64,000 nt of DNA from Chitinophagaceae bacterium UBA2375 (lineage in GTDB: Bacteria > Bacteroidota > Bacteroidia > Chitinophagales > Chitinophagaceae), in assembly GCA_002343985.1 (NCBI GenBank), contig DDTB01000026.1, positions 62,360 to 126,359 on the forward strand, in the 5' to 3' direction. Under the pieces are notes generated by a model. It was given only the letters and a program-made list of their open reading frames with translations, made no database searches and had not been told where the DNA came from. The position numbers and the translations under genes were made by a program. Below are positions 53,062 to 61,910 of the stretch, in pieces (the stretch's first letter is position 1; every line of letters begins with the position of its first letter).

Positions 53062-55659
53062 TTACCTAATTTTTTGTTTGATCTCCTGCAACTTGAGCAG
53101 GGCTTCCACCGGTGTCAGGCGGTTGATATCCACTTCTTCCAATAATTTCCGGATCTCATCAAAAGTGACGGAATGGGCATCGAAAATATTGAGTTGCAAT
53201 TTCGGACTGATCTTACTGGTATCTGGTGCCGGCTGGCCTGTTTTATGTTCGCGGCTGCTTTCCAGTTGTTTTAAAATATCATTGGCCCTGTCGATCAGCT
53301 TTGGCGGCATCCCTGCCATGCGGGCCACATGGATACCAAAACTATGTGTACTGCCACCAGGCGCGAGCTTGCGCAGGAAGATGACTTTATTGCCCACTTC
53401 ACGGTTGGTGACATGGTAATTGCGGATCCGTGTGTATTGGTTCTCTAATTCATTGAGTTCATGATAATGAGTGGCAAACAGTGTTTTGGGTGTATGCGGC
53501 GAGTCGTGTAAAAACTCCGCGATGCTCCAGGCAATGGAAATGCCATCGTAAGTTGATGTACCCCTTCCGATTTCATCCAGTAAAATCAGGCTCCTGGCGC
53601 TGAGGTTGTTGATGATGCTGGCGGTTTCATTCATCTCCACCATAAACGTACTTTCCCCGCCGCTCAGGTTATCGGATGCGCCAACCCTGGTGAAAATCTT
53701 ATCCGTCAATGGCACACGGGCTTTATCCGCAGGCACAAAACTGCCCATATGCGCCATGAGTGTAATCAAAGCGGTTTGCCTGAGGATGGCGCTCTTACCA
53801 CTCATGTTCGGTCCGGTGAGGATAATGATCTGCTGGTCTGCGTCGTTTAACCGGATATCATTGCTGATATATGATTCGCCTTCGGGCAAATGCCTTTCTA
53901 TCACCGGGTGCCTGCTTTCGGTGAGTTCCAGTTCAAAGCCTTCGTGGAGTTCCGGTTTTTTATATTGATACCTGATGGCATTTTGCGCAAAGCATGTGAG
54001 GCAATCAATGGTGGCCATCACTTGTCCGTTCACCTGCATGGGGGTGATATAATCCTGCAACTCCAGTAAGAGTGCCTGGAATATATCGAGCTCAATTTGC
54101 AGGATCTTATCTTCTGCGCCCATGATCTTCTCTTCATAGAGCTTCAGCTCCGGCGTGATATACCGTTCGGCGTTGGCCAATGTTTGCTTTCGGATCCAGT
54201 CTGCCGGTACTTTGTCTTTATGTACATGTGTTACTTCCAGGTAATACCCGAACACATTGTTGTACCCGATCTTCAGTGAGCTGATGCCCGTTTGCTGCGC
54301 TTCTTTCTGCTGTAATTCCACGAGGTAATTTTTTCCCCCGCTGGATATCTCCCTCAACTCATCCAGTTCTTTGTTCACGCCGTTCGCGATCACGCCACCC
54401 TTGTTCACCTGTGCCGGCGGGTTTTCAGAGATTTCCCTGAGGATTTTATCCAGTATGAACGGACATCCATTCAGGGAGTCGCCCAATCTTTTCAGGTATT
54501 CGTTGCCGTTAGTTTCGCAGATTTGCTTGATGGCTTCCGTTTGCTGTAAGGATTTGGCGAGTTGCAGCACTTCCCTCGGATTGATTTTTTTTAAGGGCAC
54601 TTTTGCCGCCAATCGTTCAATATCACCGGCCTGTTTGATATGCTGCATCAGCTCCTGCCGGGTATCGGTTTCGCGGATCAGGTATTCCACAGCGTCTAAC
54701 CGTTCCCGTATGGCCTGCAACTGATTAAGGGGCATGAGCATCCAGCGTTTCAGCATGCGCGCGCCCATGGGGGAGACGGTTTGGTTGATGGTTTTATACA
54801 GCGTTTGTGCCTGCTCGTTATGGCTCATCAATTCCAGGTTGCGGATCGTAAACCGGTCCATCCATAAATGATCATCCCTGTTGATGCGCTGGATCGATGT
54901 GATGTGCTGCAGGTTGGGGTGTTCCGTGTCTTTGAGGTAATGCAGTATGGCGCCGGCGGCGATGATGCCCGCGTGCATGTTTTCCACGCCAAAACCCTTT
55001 AGGCTGTGCGTTCCGAAATGTTTCAACAGGCTTTCGGTGGCATAGGCTTCCTGGAATATCCATTCGTCCAGTGAATAGGTGAAAAACTGGTTGCCAAAGG
55101 TTTCCCTGGCATATTTCTGCCTGTTCCGTTGAAAAATCAATTCCGCGGGTTGTAAACTTTGCAGGAGTTTGTCGGCATAATCCGGGTCGCCTTCCGCCAG
55201 GAAAAATTCCCCGGTGGAAATATCCAGGAACGCGATGCCGATACTATGATCTTCTACATGCAGGGCCGCCAGGAAATTATTGTTGTTATGGTCGAGGAGT
55301 TTATCGTTGGTGGCCACTCCCGGCGTAACCAGTTCGGTCACGCCACGCTTCACAATCCCTTTGGCGGCCTTAGGGTCTTCCAACTGGTCGCAGATCGCTA
55401 CCCGGAATCCGGCTTTCACCAGTTTGTGCAGGTAGGTATCGAGCGCGTGGTGCGGAAATCCCGCGAGCTCTTCGGCGGAGGCATTGCCATTATTGCGTTT
55501 GGTCAGTGTGATGCCCAGCACCCTCGAGCTGTGGATGGCGTCCTGCCCGAAGGTTTCATAAAAATCACCTACCCTGAACAACAGGATGGCATCCGGGTAG
55601 CGCGCCTTGATGGCCGCGTGTTGTTGCATCAGGGGAGTTTCCGATCGCTGTTTCGCCAT
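53062..55659 (-). CDS. mutS: DNA mismatch repair protein MutS
   Basis: 865 residues from ATG 55659; the 13-residue upstream extension contains the promoter box and is rejected. Mismatch-recognition motif GDFYE (31-35, the wedging Phe33 and Glu35), connector and lever domains, clamp, then the ABC-type ATPase with Walker A GPNMSGKS (about 620), the signature STFMVEM (about 675), Walker B LILLDEIGRGT (about 695) and His switch FATHYHEL. The C-terminal helix-turn-helix dimer domain is present. Full length for the MutS1 type. Confidence 0.96.
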   Translation of the reverse strand: MAKQRSETPLMQQHAAIKARYPDAILLFRVGDFYETFGQDAIHSSRVLGITLTKRNNGNASAEELAGFPHHALDTYLHKLVKAGFRVAICDQLEDPKAAKGIVKRGVTELVTPGVATNDKLLDHNNNNFLAALHVEDHSIGIAFLDISTGEFFLAEGDPDYADKLLQSLQPAELIFQRNRQKYARETFGNQFFTYSLDEWIFQEAYATESLLKHFGTHSLKGFGVENMHAGIIAAGAILHYLKDTEHPNLQHITSIQRINRDDHLWMDRFTIRNLELMSHNEQAQTLYKTINQTVSPMGARMLKRWMLMPLNQLQAIRERLDAVEYLIRETDTRQELMQHIKQAGDIERLAAKVPLKKINPREVLQLAKSLQQTEAIKQICETNGNEYLKRLGDSLNGCPFILDKILREISENPPAQVNKGGVIANGVNKELDELREISSGGKNYLVELQQKEAQQTGISSLKIGYNNVFGYYLEVTHVHKDKVPADWIRKQTLANAERYITPELKLYEEKIMGAEDKILQIELDIFQALLLELQDYITPMQVNGQVMATIDCLTCFAQNAIRYQYKKPELHEGFELELTESRHPVIERHLPEGESYISNDIRLNDADQQIIILTGPNMSGKSAILRQTALITLMAHMGSFVPADKARVPLTDKIFTRVGASDNLSGGESTFMVEMNETASIINNLSARSLILLDEIGRGTSTYDGISIAWSIAEFLHDSPHTPKTLFATHYHELNELENQYTRIRNYHVTNREVGNKVIFLRKLAPGGSTHSFGIHVARMAGMPPKLIDRANDILKQLESSREHKTGQPAPDTSKISPKLQLNIFDAHSVTFDEIRKLLEEVDINRLTPVEALLKLQEIKQKIR

Positions 55660-55665
55660 AGCGGG

Positions 55666-55673
55666 CAAAAATA
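55666..55673 (-). promoter_or_regulatory. -7 promoter box (TATTTTTG) abutting the mutS start
   Basis: Exact TAnnTTTG match on the minus strand, ending six bases before ATG 55659. Confidence 0.5.
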
Positions 55674-55784
55674 CTATTTTGACCTGTTCATCTGCCAATA
55701 TCCATTTGGGTTCACAGAAGCCGGATTAACAGTTTATTAGGAAGCGCTGTTTAAACCCCACCGCCCTGCAACCATCTAATCAAT

Positions 55785-55792
55785 TATATTTG
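55785..55792 (+). promoter_or_regulatory. -7 promoter box (TATATTTG) for lolA-like gene
   Basis: Exact consensus, 40 bases before ATG 55833. Confidence 0.5.
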
Positions 55793-55832
55793 CACTTTCT
55801 GCAAAAGCCTCATTAATAAAAATTATCATATA

Positions 55833-56492
55833 ATGAAGAAACTTATCGGCAGCTTCCTGGTATTATTCACGTGTTTATCTGTGCAGGCACAGCCGCCGGC
55901 CGGGATGGGTAAGAGCGATCCCGAAGCCAAGAAAATCCTGGATGCCGTCAGTCAGAAGTTTAAAACCTATAAATCAGTGCAGGCCAAATTCATCCTGAAA
56001 ATTGAAAATGCTGCCGGAAAGAACCTGGGCAATAAGAATGGCACGGTGTATATGAAGGGCACCAAATACCGCATCAGCGCGCCCGGACAGGATATTTTTT
56101 CGGATGGCAACAATGTCTGGACTTACGAGAAGTCATCCAATGAAGTAACGATCAGCCGCATTGACCCGGCAGCCAATTCCATCACACCACAAAAACTGTT
56201 TACAAATTTTTACGACAAAGATTTTTTATATAAACTGAACGGCGTGGTGAAAATGAATGGCAAAAACATGCAGGAAATCGAACTCACCCCCATTGATAAA
56301 ACTAAGGCATTTCATAAAGTGCTGCTATATATCGACAAGTCGGTGATTTACACCACCAAAGTGTTTGAAAAATCAGGAAACCGTTACACATACAGTGTCA
56401 GCAATATGGCTACGAATGGCGCAATTGCAGATCCCACATTTGTGTTCGATGCCGCAAAATATCCCGGGGTGGAAGTGGTTGATCTGCGGTAA
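55833..56492 (+). CDS. lolA: LolA-like outer-membrane lipoprotein carrier protein
   Basis: Periplasmic chaperone that ferries lipoproteins to the outer membrane. 219 residues with a signal peptide ending VQAQP (about 20), then the LolA half-barrel: an N-terminal helix VSQKFKTYKSVQAKFILK, strand GTVYMKGTKYRISAPG, the WTYEKSSNEVTI strand, and a C-terminal TFVFDAAKYPGVEVVDL. Length matches the Bacteroidota LolA-like family. LolB was not seen. A terminator (56521-56550) closes the gene. Confidence 0.82.
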   Translation: MKKLIGSFLVLFTCLSVQAQPPAGMGKSDPEAKKILDAVSQKFKTYKSVQAKFILKIENAAGKNLGNKNGTVYMKGTKYRISAPGQDIFSDGNNVWTYEKSSNEVTISRIDPAANSITPQKLFTNFYDKDFLYKLNGVVKMNGKNMQEIELTPIDKTKAFHKVLLYIDKSVIYTTKVFEKSGNRYTYSVSNMATNGAIADPTFVFDAAKYPGVEVVDLR

Positions 56493-56520
56493 TGACAATG
56501 ATATAAGTATTTCTTTGTAG

Positions 56521-56550
56521 CCGGATGCAAGATGAGCATCCGGTTTTTTT
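56521..56550 (+). terminator. Intrinsic terminator after lolA
   Basis: 8-bp stem CCGGATGC/GCATCCGG (56521-56528, 56536-56543) with a 7-base loop and seven T's. Confidence 0.82.
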
Positions 56551-56605
56551 GTGCAGGCAATTCAACTCAATATTAATATGCAGAAGTTCATGATGGATGT
56601 TCAAT

Positions 56606-57175
56606 TTAAGCATCGTTTCCCCACCGATAGGTGTTCACCGGCAAACCGGCGAGATCGAGTACCCGGTCTACCACTGTGCCGGCCAGCGCTTCTATGCTGG
56701 TTGGGCGGCTGTAGAAAGAAGGTGTTGCCGGGCAAATAATCCCCCCGGCCAGTGTGATGGTTTCCATATTGCGGATATGCACCAAATTATAGGGTGTTTC
56801 CCTCGCCACGCAAATCAGTTTTCTGCGTTCCTTTAGGATCACATCGGCTGCACGGGTGATCAGGTCGTTCGAAATGCCCTGCGCGATCCTGCCGAGTGTG
56901 CCCATACTGCAGGGGACGATGATCATGGTTTGATACAGGCCGGAACCGGAAGCGAATGGCGCGAAAAAATCCTGTGGTTCATAATAGCGCAGGTCCATAT
57001 CCTGGTATTCCGCGTTGCCGAGTTCCGTTTGCCACACATCCCTGGCATTGGAAGTCATAACCACGGCCAGTTCAAGCTCAATCCCGGATTGCCTCATGGC
57101 GATGAGTTTTTTCAGGAGCAGTTGCGCGTAAATAGAGCCGCTGGCCCCGGTGATAGCCACTACAATTCTATGCAT
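56606..57175 (-). CDS. ubiX: Flavin prenyltransferase UbiX
   Basis: Prenylates FMN with dimethylallyl phosphate to give the cofactor of UbiD-type decarboxylases. 189 residues: FMN-binding VVAITGASGSIYAQLLL (5-21), VPCSMGTLGRIAQGISNDLITRAADV (about 91-116) and the phosphate-site Arg/Lys stretch KERRKLICVARETPYN (about 119-134). No ubiD in this window. Divergent from the thioredoxin gene with a 42-base gap. Confidence 0.92.
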   Translation of the reverse strand: MHRIVVAITGASGSIYAQLLLKKLIAMRQSGIELELAVVMTSNARDVWQTELGNAEYQDMDLRYYEPQDFFAPFASGSGLYQTMIIVPCSMGTLGRIAQGISNDLITRAADVILKERRKLICVARETPYNLVHIRNMETITLAGGIICPATPSFYSRPTSIEALAGTVVDRVLDLAGLPVNTYRWGNDA

Positions 57176-57217
57176 GGGATTTTATTTAATTTCGTCGAAA
57201 CTACTAAACATTGCCGG

Positions 57218-57748
57218 ATGCAAAAAGTTACAGGGTTGGTCGGTTTTTTATTTCTGATGCTGATACTTCTGTCCGTCTCAAACCCGCCAAAACCCGCTAT
57301 TCAATGGATGTCGGTTCAGGACGCGATGAAGGCTTATGATGCAAAGCCCAAACCCATTTTTGTAGATGTGTATACCGACTGGTGCGGATGGTGCAAGGAA
57401 ATGGACCGGACGAGTTTCCGGCACCCTAAACTTGTGGAATTTATAAACGCCAATTTTTACCCTGTAAAGTTTAACGCCGAATCACCGGATACGGTTTTGT
57501 TTAATGGCCGGCAGTTTAGTTTTAATATGGACACGCGTGCGCACAGGCTGGCCGAATATTTACTAGATGGCCAACTGGAATTCCCTGCCATGGTGTTTTT
57601 GCCGGCGCCCGGCGAGAAACCCGCCGCCTTGTTTGGTTACATGAAAGCCCGCGAGCTGGAAGCGCCCCTGCGGTACTTTGCGGATTCCTCGCTCAGGGCA
57701 ATGAGTTTCATTGAGTTTAATAAAAACTTTAGAGGTAGCTGGAAATAG
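57218..57748 (+). CDS. Exported thioredoxin-fold protein (CGWC)
   Basis: 176 residues from ATG 57218. N-terminal hydrophobic segment (about 5-21) is a signal anchor or signal peptide. The thioredoxin fold carries an active-site TDWCGWCKEMD (Cys56, Cys59) after the strand PIFVDVYTDW, and the cis-Pro loop LEFPAMVFL. The DUF255/thioredoxin_7-like pattern (ETF-type WCGWCK) suggests a periplasmic thiol reductase. It lies 115 bases upstream of the second thioredoxin and its cassette, which has its own promoter box. Confidence 0.8.
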   Translation: MQKVTGLVGFLFLMLILLSVSNPPKPAIQWMSVQDAMKAYDAKPKPIFVDVYTDWCGWCKEMDRTSFRHPKLVEFINANFYPVKFNAESPDTVLFNGRQFSFNMDTRAHRLAEYLLDGQLEFPAMVFLPAPGEKPAALFGYMKARELEAPLRYFADSSLRAMSFIEFNKNFRGSWK

Positions 57749-57839
57749 TGTAGCTCCAAGGATTTGTTCATCTTCATTAATTTTTCCATACATGATTACA
57801 GTCATTTGATGAAAACTGCCGAATACAAATCCTTACCTG

Positions 57840-57847
57840 TACCTTTA
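57840..57847 (+). promoter_or_regulatory. -7 promoter box (TACCTTTA) for the thioredoxin-apbE-DUF4266-DUF3570 cassette
   Basis: One change from TAnnTTTG, 16 bases before ATG 57864; the likely single promoter for 57864-61895. Confidence 0.45.
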
Positions 57848-57863
57848 GGGTAAATACACCTGC

Positions 57864-58304
57864 ATGAAAGCCCTATTGGTTATCTGTTGCGCCGCCTGGC
57901 TTTTGGCGGACATCACCTGGCTAACCGATTTTACAGAAGCAAAAAAGCAAGCAAAGGAAAAACATCAACCCATCCTGCTGAATTTTTCAGGTTCAGATTG
58001 GTGTGTGCCATGCATCCGGATGAAGAAGCAATTCTTTACGTCCGGTGAATTCCAGTCTTATGCCGGATCCCACCTGGTGCTTGTGAATGCAGACTTTCCA
58101 CGTCGCACTAAAAATAAATTGAACGCTCAGCAGGAGAAGCATAATGAGGCGCTTGCCGAACAGTATAATCCAAATGGAAAATTCCCCTACACGTTACTGT
58201 TAGATGCAGAAGGGAAGGTCTTGAAGACCTGGGAAGGATGCCCCGATAGCAGCCCGGCCGATTTTGTACAGGACCTGCAATCCGCCGCGGCGAAACTTCC
58301 ATGA
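57864..58304 (+). CDS. Exported thioredoxin-fold protein (WCVPC), first gene of cassette
   Basis: 146 residues. A short N-terminal hydrophobic stretch (ALLVICCAAWLLA) targets it to the envelope. The active site is SGSDWCVPCIRMKKQ (Cys47, Cys50) and the cis-Pro loop is KFPYTLLLDAEG (about 113). The Pro between the cysteines is that of reducing thioredoxins. Its stop overlaps the apbE start by four bases (ATGA), so the two are translationally coupled; this points to a joint task with ApbE and the Cys-tailed lipoprotein that follows. Confidence 0.82.
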   Translation: MKALLVICCAAWLLADITWLTDFTEAKKQAKEKHQPILLNFSGSDWCVPCIRMKKQFFTSGEFQSYAGSHLVLVNADFPRRTKNKLNAQQEKHNEALAEQYNPNGKFPYTLLLDAEGKVLKTWEGCPDSSPADFVQDLQSAAAKLP

Positions 58305-59242
58305 CAATTGCCCAAACGATATATAAAAGGGTTCTGAAACTTATGGGCAACCGCTTTGAGATCAGCGTGGTTGCCGCAGAGCAGGATACGGAGTTTGCGG
58401 AGCATGCCATTGACGCTGCCGTGGAAGAAATTCAGCGCATCGAACAATTGCTGACCACATACAGGGAGGATAGCCAAACCATTGCAGTCAACCTCATGGC
58501 CGGTATCAGGCCCGTACAGGTTGACAGGGAATTTTTTGACCTTGTGGCCCGGTCTGTACGCCTGTCATCATTAACCCAGGGCGCGTTCGATATCACATAT
58601 GGATCCATTGATAAGCGTTTATGGAATTTTGATAAAACAATGACGGCTTTACCTGATCCGGAAACCGCCAGGCAAATGGTGAAGCTTATCAATTACAGGA
58701 ATATCATCCTTGATGATGAAGCCTGTACTATTTTTCTGAAAGAGCCGGGCATGCGGATTGGGTTCGGTGGCATAGGTAAAGGATATGCTGCGGAAATGGC
58801 CAGGCGTGTACTCCGGCAAAGGGGTATTGAGTCGGGTATTGTCAACGCAGCGGGAGATTTGGTTACATGGGGTGTTCAGCCCGATGGGAAACCCTGGACA
58901 ATCGGGATCGCGCACCCGGATGCCAAAGATTGGCCGTTTTCTTACCTGGCCGTCAGCAATATGGCTGTCGCCACTTCGGGTAACTACGAAAAATTTGTCT
59001 GGATCGGGGGGAAGAAGTATTCCCATACCATCGACCCCCGCACCGGCTTACCTGTGCAGGGCATTAAAAGCGTGACCATCATTTGTCCGAACGCCGAAAT
59101 CGCCGATGCGATGGCCACGCCCGTGATGATCATGGGTGTGAAGGCCGGCCTCGACCTCATCAACCAGGTCAGGGATATCGCCTGCATCGTCATTGATGAC
59201 CATAACAATATGTATACTTCGTCTAACATAAAAATACATTGA
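58301..59242 (+). CDS. apbE: FAD:protein FMN transferase
   Basis: Mg2+-dependent enzyme that splits FAD and joins FMN to a Ser/Thr of target proteins. 313 residues: MGNRFEISVVAAE (15-27), QGAFDITYG (about 93-101), the FAD-site GFGGIGKGYAAEMA (about 153-166), NAAGDLVTWG (about 182), KYSHTIDPRTGLPV (about 246-259) and the metal-site DAMATPVMIMG (about 272-282). I see no signal peptide or lipobox, unlike most ApbE proteins. Start overlaps the thioredoxin stop; the DUF4266 lipoprotein begins 1 base after its stop. Confidence 0.9.
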   Translation: MTIAQTIYKRVLKLMGNRFEISVVAAEQDTEFAEHAIDAAVEEIQRIEQLLTTYREDSQTIAVNLMAGIRPVQVDREFFDLVARSVRLSSLTQGAFDITYGSIDKRLWNFDKTMTALPDPETARQMVKLINYRNIILDDEACTIFLKEPGMRIGFGGIGKGYAAEMARRVLRQRGIESGIVNAAGDLVTWGVQPDGKPWTIGIAHPDAKDWPFSYLAVSNMAVATSGNYEKFVWIGGKKYSHTIDPRTGLPVQGIKSVTIICPNAEIADAMATPVMIMGVKAGLDLINQVRDIACIVIDDHNNMYTSSNIKIH

Positions 59243-59243
59243 A

Positions 59244-59459
59244 ATGAAAATTCGTCTAATCGTTGCCGTTATCGGATTGGTTTCATACGTGTCGGGTTGT
59301 ACAACCGTTAAAGAGTATCAGAAGAACCGCATCAATGACGCGGAGATGGATTTGTCGACGCGCAAGGTGCAAAAAACGGAACTGAGTTTTCAATCCTATC
59401 GTGAAGGTGCGTCTGGCGCCAATGGCGGAAAAACCGGTGGCGGGTGCGGTTGTAATTAA
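59244..59459 (+). CDS. DUF4266 small lipoprotein with Gly-rich Cys-Gly-Cys-Asn tail
   Basis: 71 residues. Lipoprotein signal with lipobox VSGC (Cys19); a short charged stretch; then the family tail: REGASGANGG (53-62), a Gly run and the end GGGCGCN (Cys68, Cys70). Function unknown. The 1-base gap to apbE and the nearby thioredoxin suggest that the tail is either flavinylated (the GAS at 55-57 loosely fits the S/G-A-T/S part of ApbE targets) or has its two cysteines kept reduced or metal-bound. That is inference. Confidence 0.82.
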   Translation: MKIRLIVAVIGLVSYVSGCTTVKEYQKNRINDAEMDLSTRKVQKTELSFQSYREGASGANGGKTGGGCGCN

Positions 59460-59475
59460 TTTTTAAAGTTGTTGC

Positions 59476-60669
59476 ATGAAAAAGATTTGTTTATCGGTTT
59501 TGGGCCTTTACTTGGGATTCATACAGGCATTTTCCCAGGCGAAAGATAGTTCCCAATATAAATCGCGTAAGCTCAGCATAGAGGAAATAAACCTCGTTAG
59601 CAGCTATTACAAGCAGGATGGCTCACACAGTGCGGTGGAAGGCGGGATAGGCACACAGAAACTATCAGATATCTCCAATGTCATAGACCTGAAGCTGGTA
59701 TTTTACGATAAGAAGTACCGAAAGCACAGCCTGGTGGCCGAAGCGGGCCTAGATTATTATTCTTCCGCCTCATCAGACCGCATCGATGCAAAGGCCAATT
59801 CCTCGGCATCGTCAAGTGATATCCGCGTGTATCCTTCATTGTCATGGACGATGGAGAATGAACAGAAGGGCAGGAGCCTGAACCTCTTTGCATCCACTTC
59901 AACGGAGTATGATTATCAATCCATCGGTTTCGGCGCGGCTTACAGCCAGAAGTCAAAAGACAGGAACCGGGAGATTACGGTTAAAGGGCAGGCTTTTTTG
60001 GATAAGGTTACATTGATCCGCCCGGTTGAACTCAGGCCGGGTGGAGAGGATGATGAGAATTATGGCAGCGCTTCCCGAAATTCATACAGTGGTTCCGTGA
60101 CCTTGTCGCAGGTTGTAAACAAACGCCTTCAGATGCTGTTTGTGGCTGAATTTGTGCAACAGGAAGGGTTCCTGGGCCTGCCCTTCAACAGGGTATATTT
60201 TAAAGACCTCTCCATGCGGGCGGAACATCTGCCTTCTACAAGGTGGAAGCTGCCATTGGGGCTGCGGGCCAGTTATTTTTTGGGTGATAAGGTGGTGCTG
60301 AAGGGCTTCTACCGGTTTTACCAGGATAGCTGGGGTTTGCAGGCGCATACCGCCGAGCTGGAAACAAGCCTGAAGCTGTCGCCTGTATTTTCACTCACGC
60401 CATTTTATCGTTTTTACCGGCAAACGGCTGTTGATTATTTCGCGCCTTACGCCGCACATGAAACTTCTGAAGAATTCTTTACCAGTAATTTCGACCTGGG
60501 CGATTTCAATAGCCATTTTGCGGGTATGGGTTTCCGTTATGTTCCCGTTGGCGGTGTTTTTGGCGTCAAACACTGGAATATGGTTGAACTCAGATACGGC
60601 CATTATACAAGGAGCAATGATTTGTCGGCAAATATCATCAGCATGCATGTCAGGATTAAAAAGCCCTGA
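59476..60669 (+). CDS. DUF3570 outer-membrane beta-barrel-like protein, copy 1
   Basis: 397 residues with a signal peptide ending AFSQA (about 21). The mature part begins with the DUF3570 block: NLVSSYYKQDGSHSAVEGGIGTQKL (from about 36), DYYSSASSDRIDA and SSASSSDIRVYPSLSW, then about a dozen alternating strands, as expected for an outer-membrane barrel. Ends LSANIISMHVRIKKP. Follows the DUF4266 lipoprotein by 16 bases and precedes a paralogue by 8 bases. Role unknown. Confidence 0.85.
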   Translation: MKKICLSVLGLYLGFIQAFSQAKDSSQYKSRKLSIEEINLVSSYYKQDGSHSAVEGGIGTQKLSDISNVIDLKLVFYDKKYRKHSLVAEAGLDYYSSASSDRIDAKANSSASSSDIRVYPSLSWTMENEQKGRSLNLFASTSTEYDYQSIGFGAAYSQKSKDRNREITVKGQAFLDKVTLIRPVELRPGGEDDENYGSASRNSYSGSVTLSQVVNKRLQMLFVAEFVQQEGFLGLPFNRVYFKDLSMRAEHLPSTRWKLPLGLRASYFLGDKVVLKGFYRFYQDSWGLQAHTAELETSLKLSPVFSLTPFYRFYRQTAVDYFAPYAAHETSEEFFTSNFDLGDFNSHFAGMGFRYVPVGGVFGVKHWNMVELRYGHYTRSNDLSANIISMHVRIKKP

Positions 60670-60677
60670 TCATTCAG

Positions 60678-61895
60678 ATGAAGAAAACTTGTTTGTTCCT
60701 CCTGTCAAAACTGCTGTTTTCATTCGGCTTACTGGCCCAGCCAGCAGATACGGGTACATATCGTTCCCGCAAACTTCAACTGGATGAAGTGAACCTGGTC
60801 AGCAGTTATTATAAGCAGGATGGGGATAACAGCGCTGTGACAGGAGGTGTTGGCACGGAAAAACTTACTGACTTTTCAAACCAGTTTGAATTTGTTTTCC
60901 ACCAGTACAACCGGAAAGGACGCAGGGTTAACTGGGAAGCAGGTTTGGGGGTCGACTATTACACATCCGCTTCATCTGATAAAATCAATCCTTACTCCAT
61001 TTCATCTGCCTCTTCAAGGGACCTTCGCATTTACCCTTCGGTGGTTAGGGAAACAGTGAATGATTCAACGGGTTATAGCTTGCAAACAGGGATATCCTAT
61101 TCACATGAATCTGATTACCGGTCGCATGGCATCCTGGCTGGATGGGGCTGGCAATCACAGGACAGGAACACCCGGGTTTCGGCAAGGTTGAGGGTTTATT
61201 TCGACCAGGTCAAGATCATCCTGCCGATAGAACTCCGCACACTCGAAACAGGAGGTTTACCCGACGCCCCCAACCAGTATGATTATCCCTGGCGGAGAAG
61301 GCATACATGGCAGGGTACTTTTGCCTGGTCGGCCATTGTGCATAAACGTTTGCAGTGGTCTGCCACAGTCGATCCTTCATTTCAAAGTGGGTTCCTGGGT
61401 CTGCCTTTTCACCGCATTTATTTTACGAACGGGGTTTTATCCACGGAAAAATTACCCCGCAACAGGTTTAAACTGCCTCTTGGTTTCCGGGCTTCATGGT
61501 TTGCTGGCGACAAGTTTATCGTTAGGCCCTTTTACAGGTTCTACCTCGATGATTGGGGCATGCGTGCCCATACCGCCGAGATGGAACTAACGGTAAAGCT
61601 TACCCCATTTTTATCGGTATCGCCGTTTGGCCGGCTGCACCATCAATCCGGTATCAGGTATTTTGCCGGGTACAGGGAGCATGACAGCAAAGAAGCCTTT
61701 TACAGCAGCAATTTCGACCTTTCCGGATTCAGTAGTTTTTTTTCGGGTATGGGTCTCCGCTATCATCCCATGAATGGCTTGTTGGGCGACAAGCGTTTCC
61801 CGACGCTTGAAATCAGGTATGGGCATTACAGTCGTTCCAATGGACTGGCCGCGGATATCCTCAGCATTTTTCTGGCCTTCAGGCCAAAAGGGTGA
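60678..61895 (+). CDS. DUF3570 outer-membrane beta-barrel-like protein, copy 2
   Basis: 405 residues, signal peptide ending GLLAQP (about 21). Clear paralogue of the previous gene: NLVSSYYKQDGDNSAVTGGVGTEKL, DYYTSASSDKINP, SSASSRDLRIYPS, and the same C-terminal pattern (FSGMGLRYHP, RYGHYSRSNGLAADILSI). The pair is a tandem duplication with wide divergence in the middle. Last gene of the cassette, closed by a 16-bp-stem terminator. Confidence 0.85.
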   Translation: MKKTCLFLLSKLLFSFGLLAQPADTGTYRSRKLQLDEVNLVSSYYKQDGDNSAVTGGVGTEKLTDFSNQFEFVFHQYNRKGRRVNWEAGLGVDYYTSASSDKINPYSISSASSRDLRIYPSVVRETVNDSTGYSLQTGISYSHESDYRSHGILAGWGWQSQDRNTRVSARLRVYFDQVKIILPIELRTLETGGLPDAPNQYDYPWRRRHTWQGTFAWSAIVHKRLQWSATVDPSFQSGFLGLPFHRIYFTNGVLSTEKLPRNRFKLPLGFRASWFAGDKFIVRPFYRFYLDDWGMRAHTAEMELTVKLTPFLSVSPFGRLHHQSGIRYFAGYREHDSKEAFYSSNFDLSGFSSFFSGMGLRYHPMNGLLGDKRFPTLEIRYGHYSRSNGLAADILSIFLAFRPKG

Positions 61896-61910
61896 ATATG
61901 ATACCGCGTA

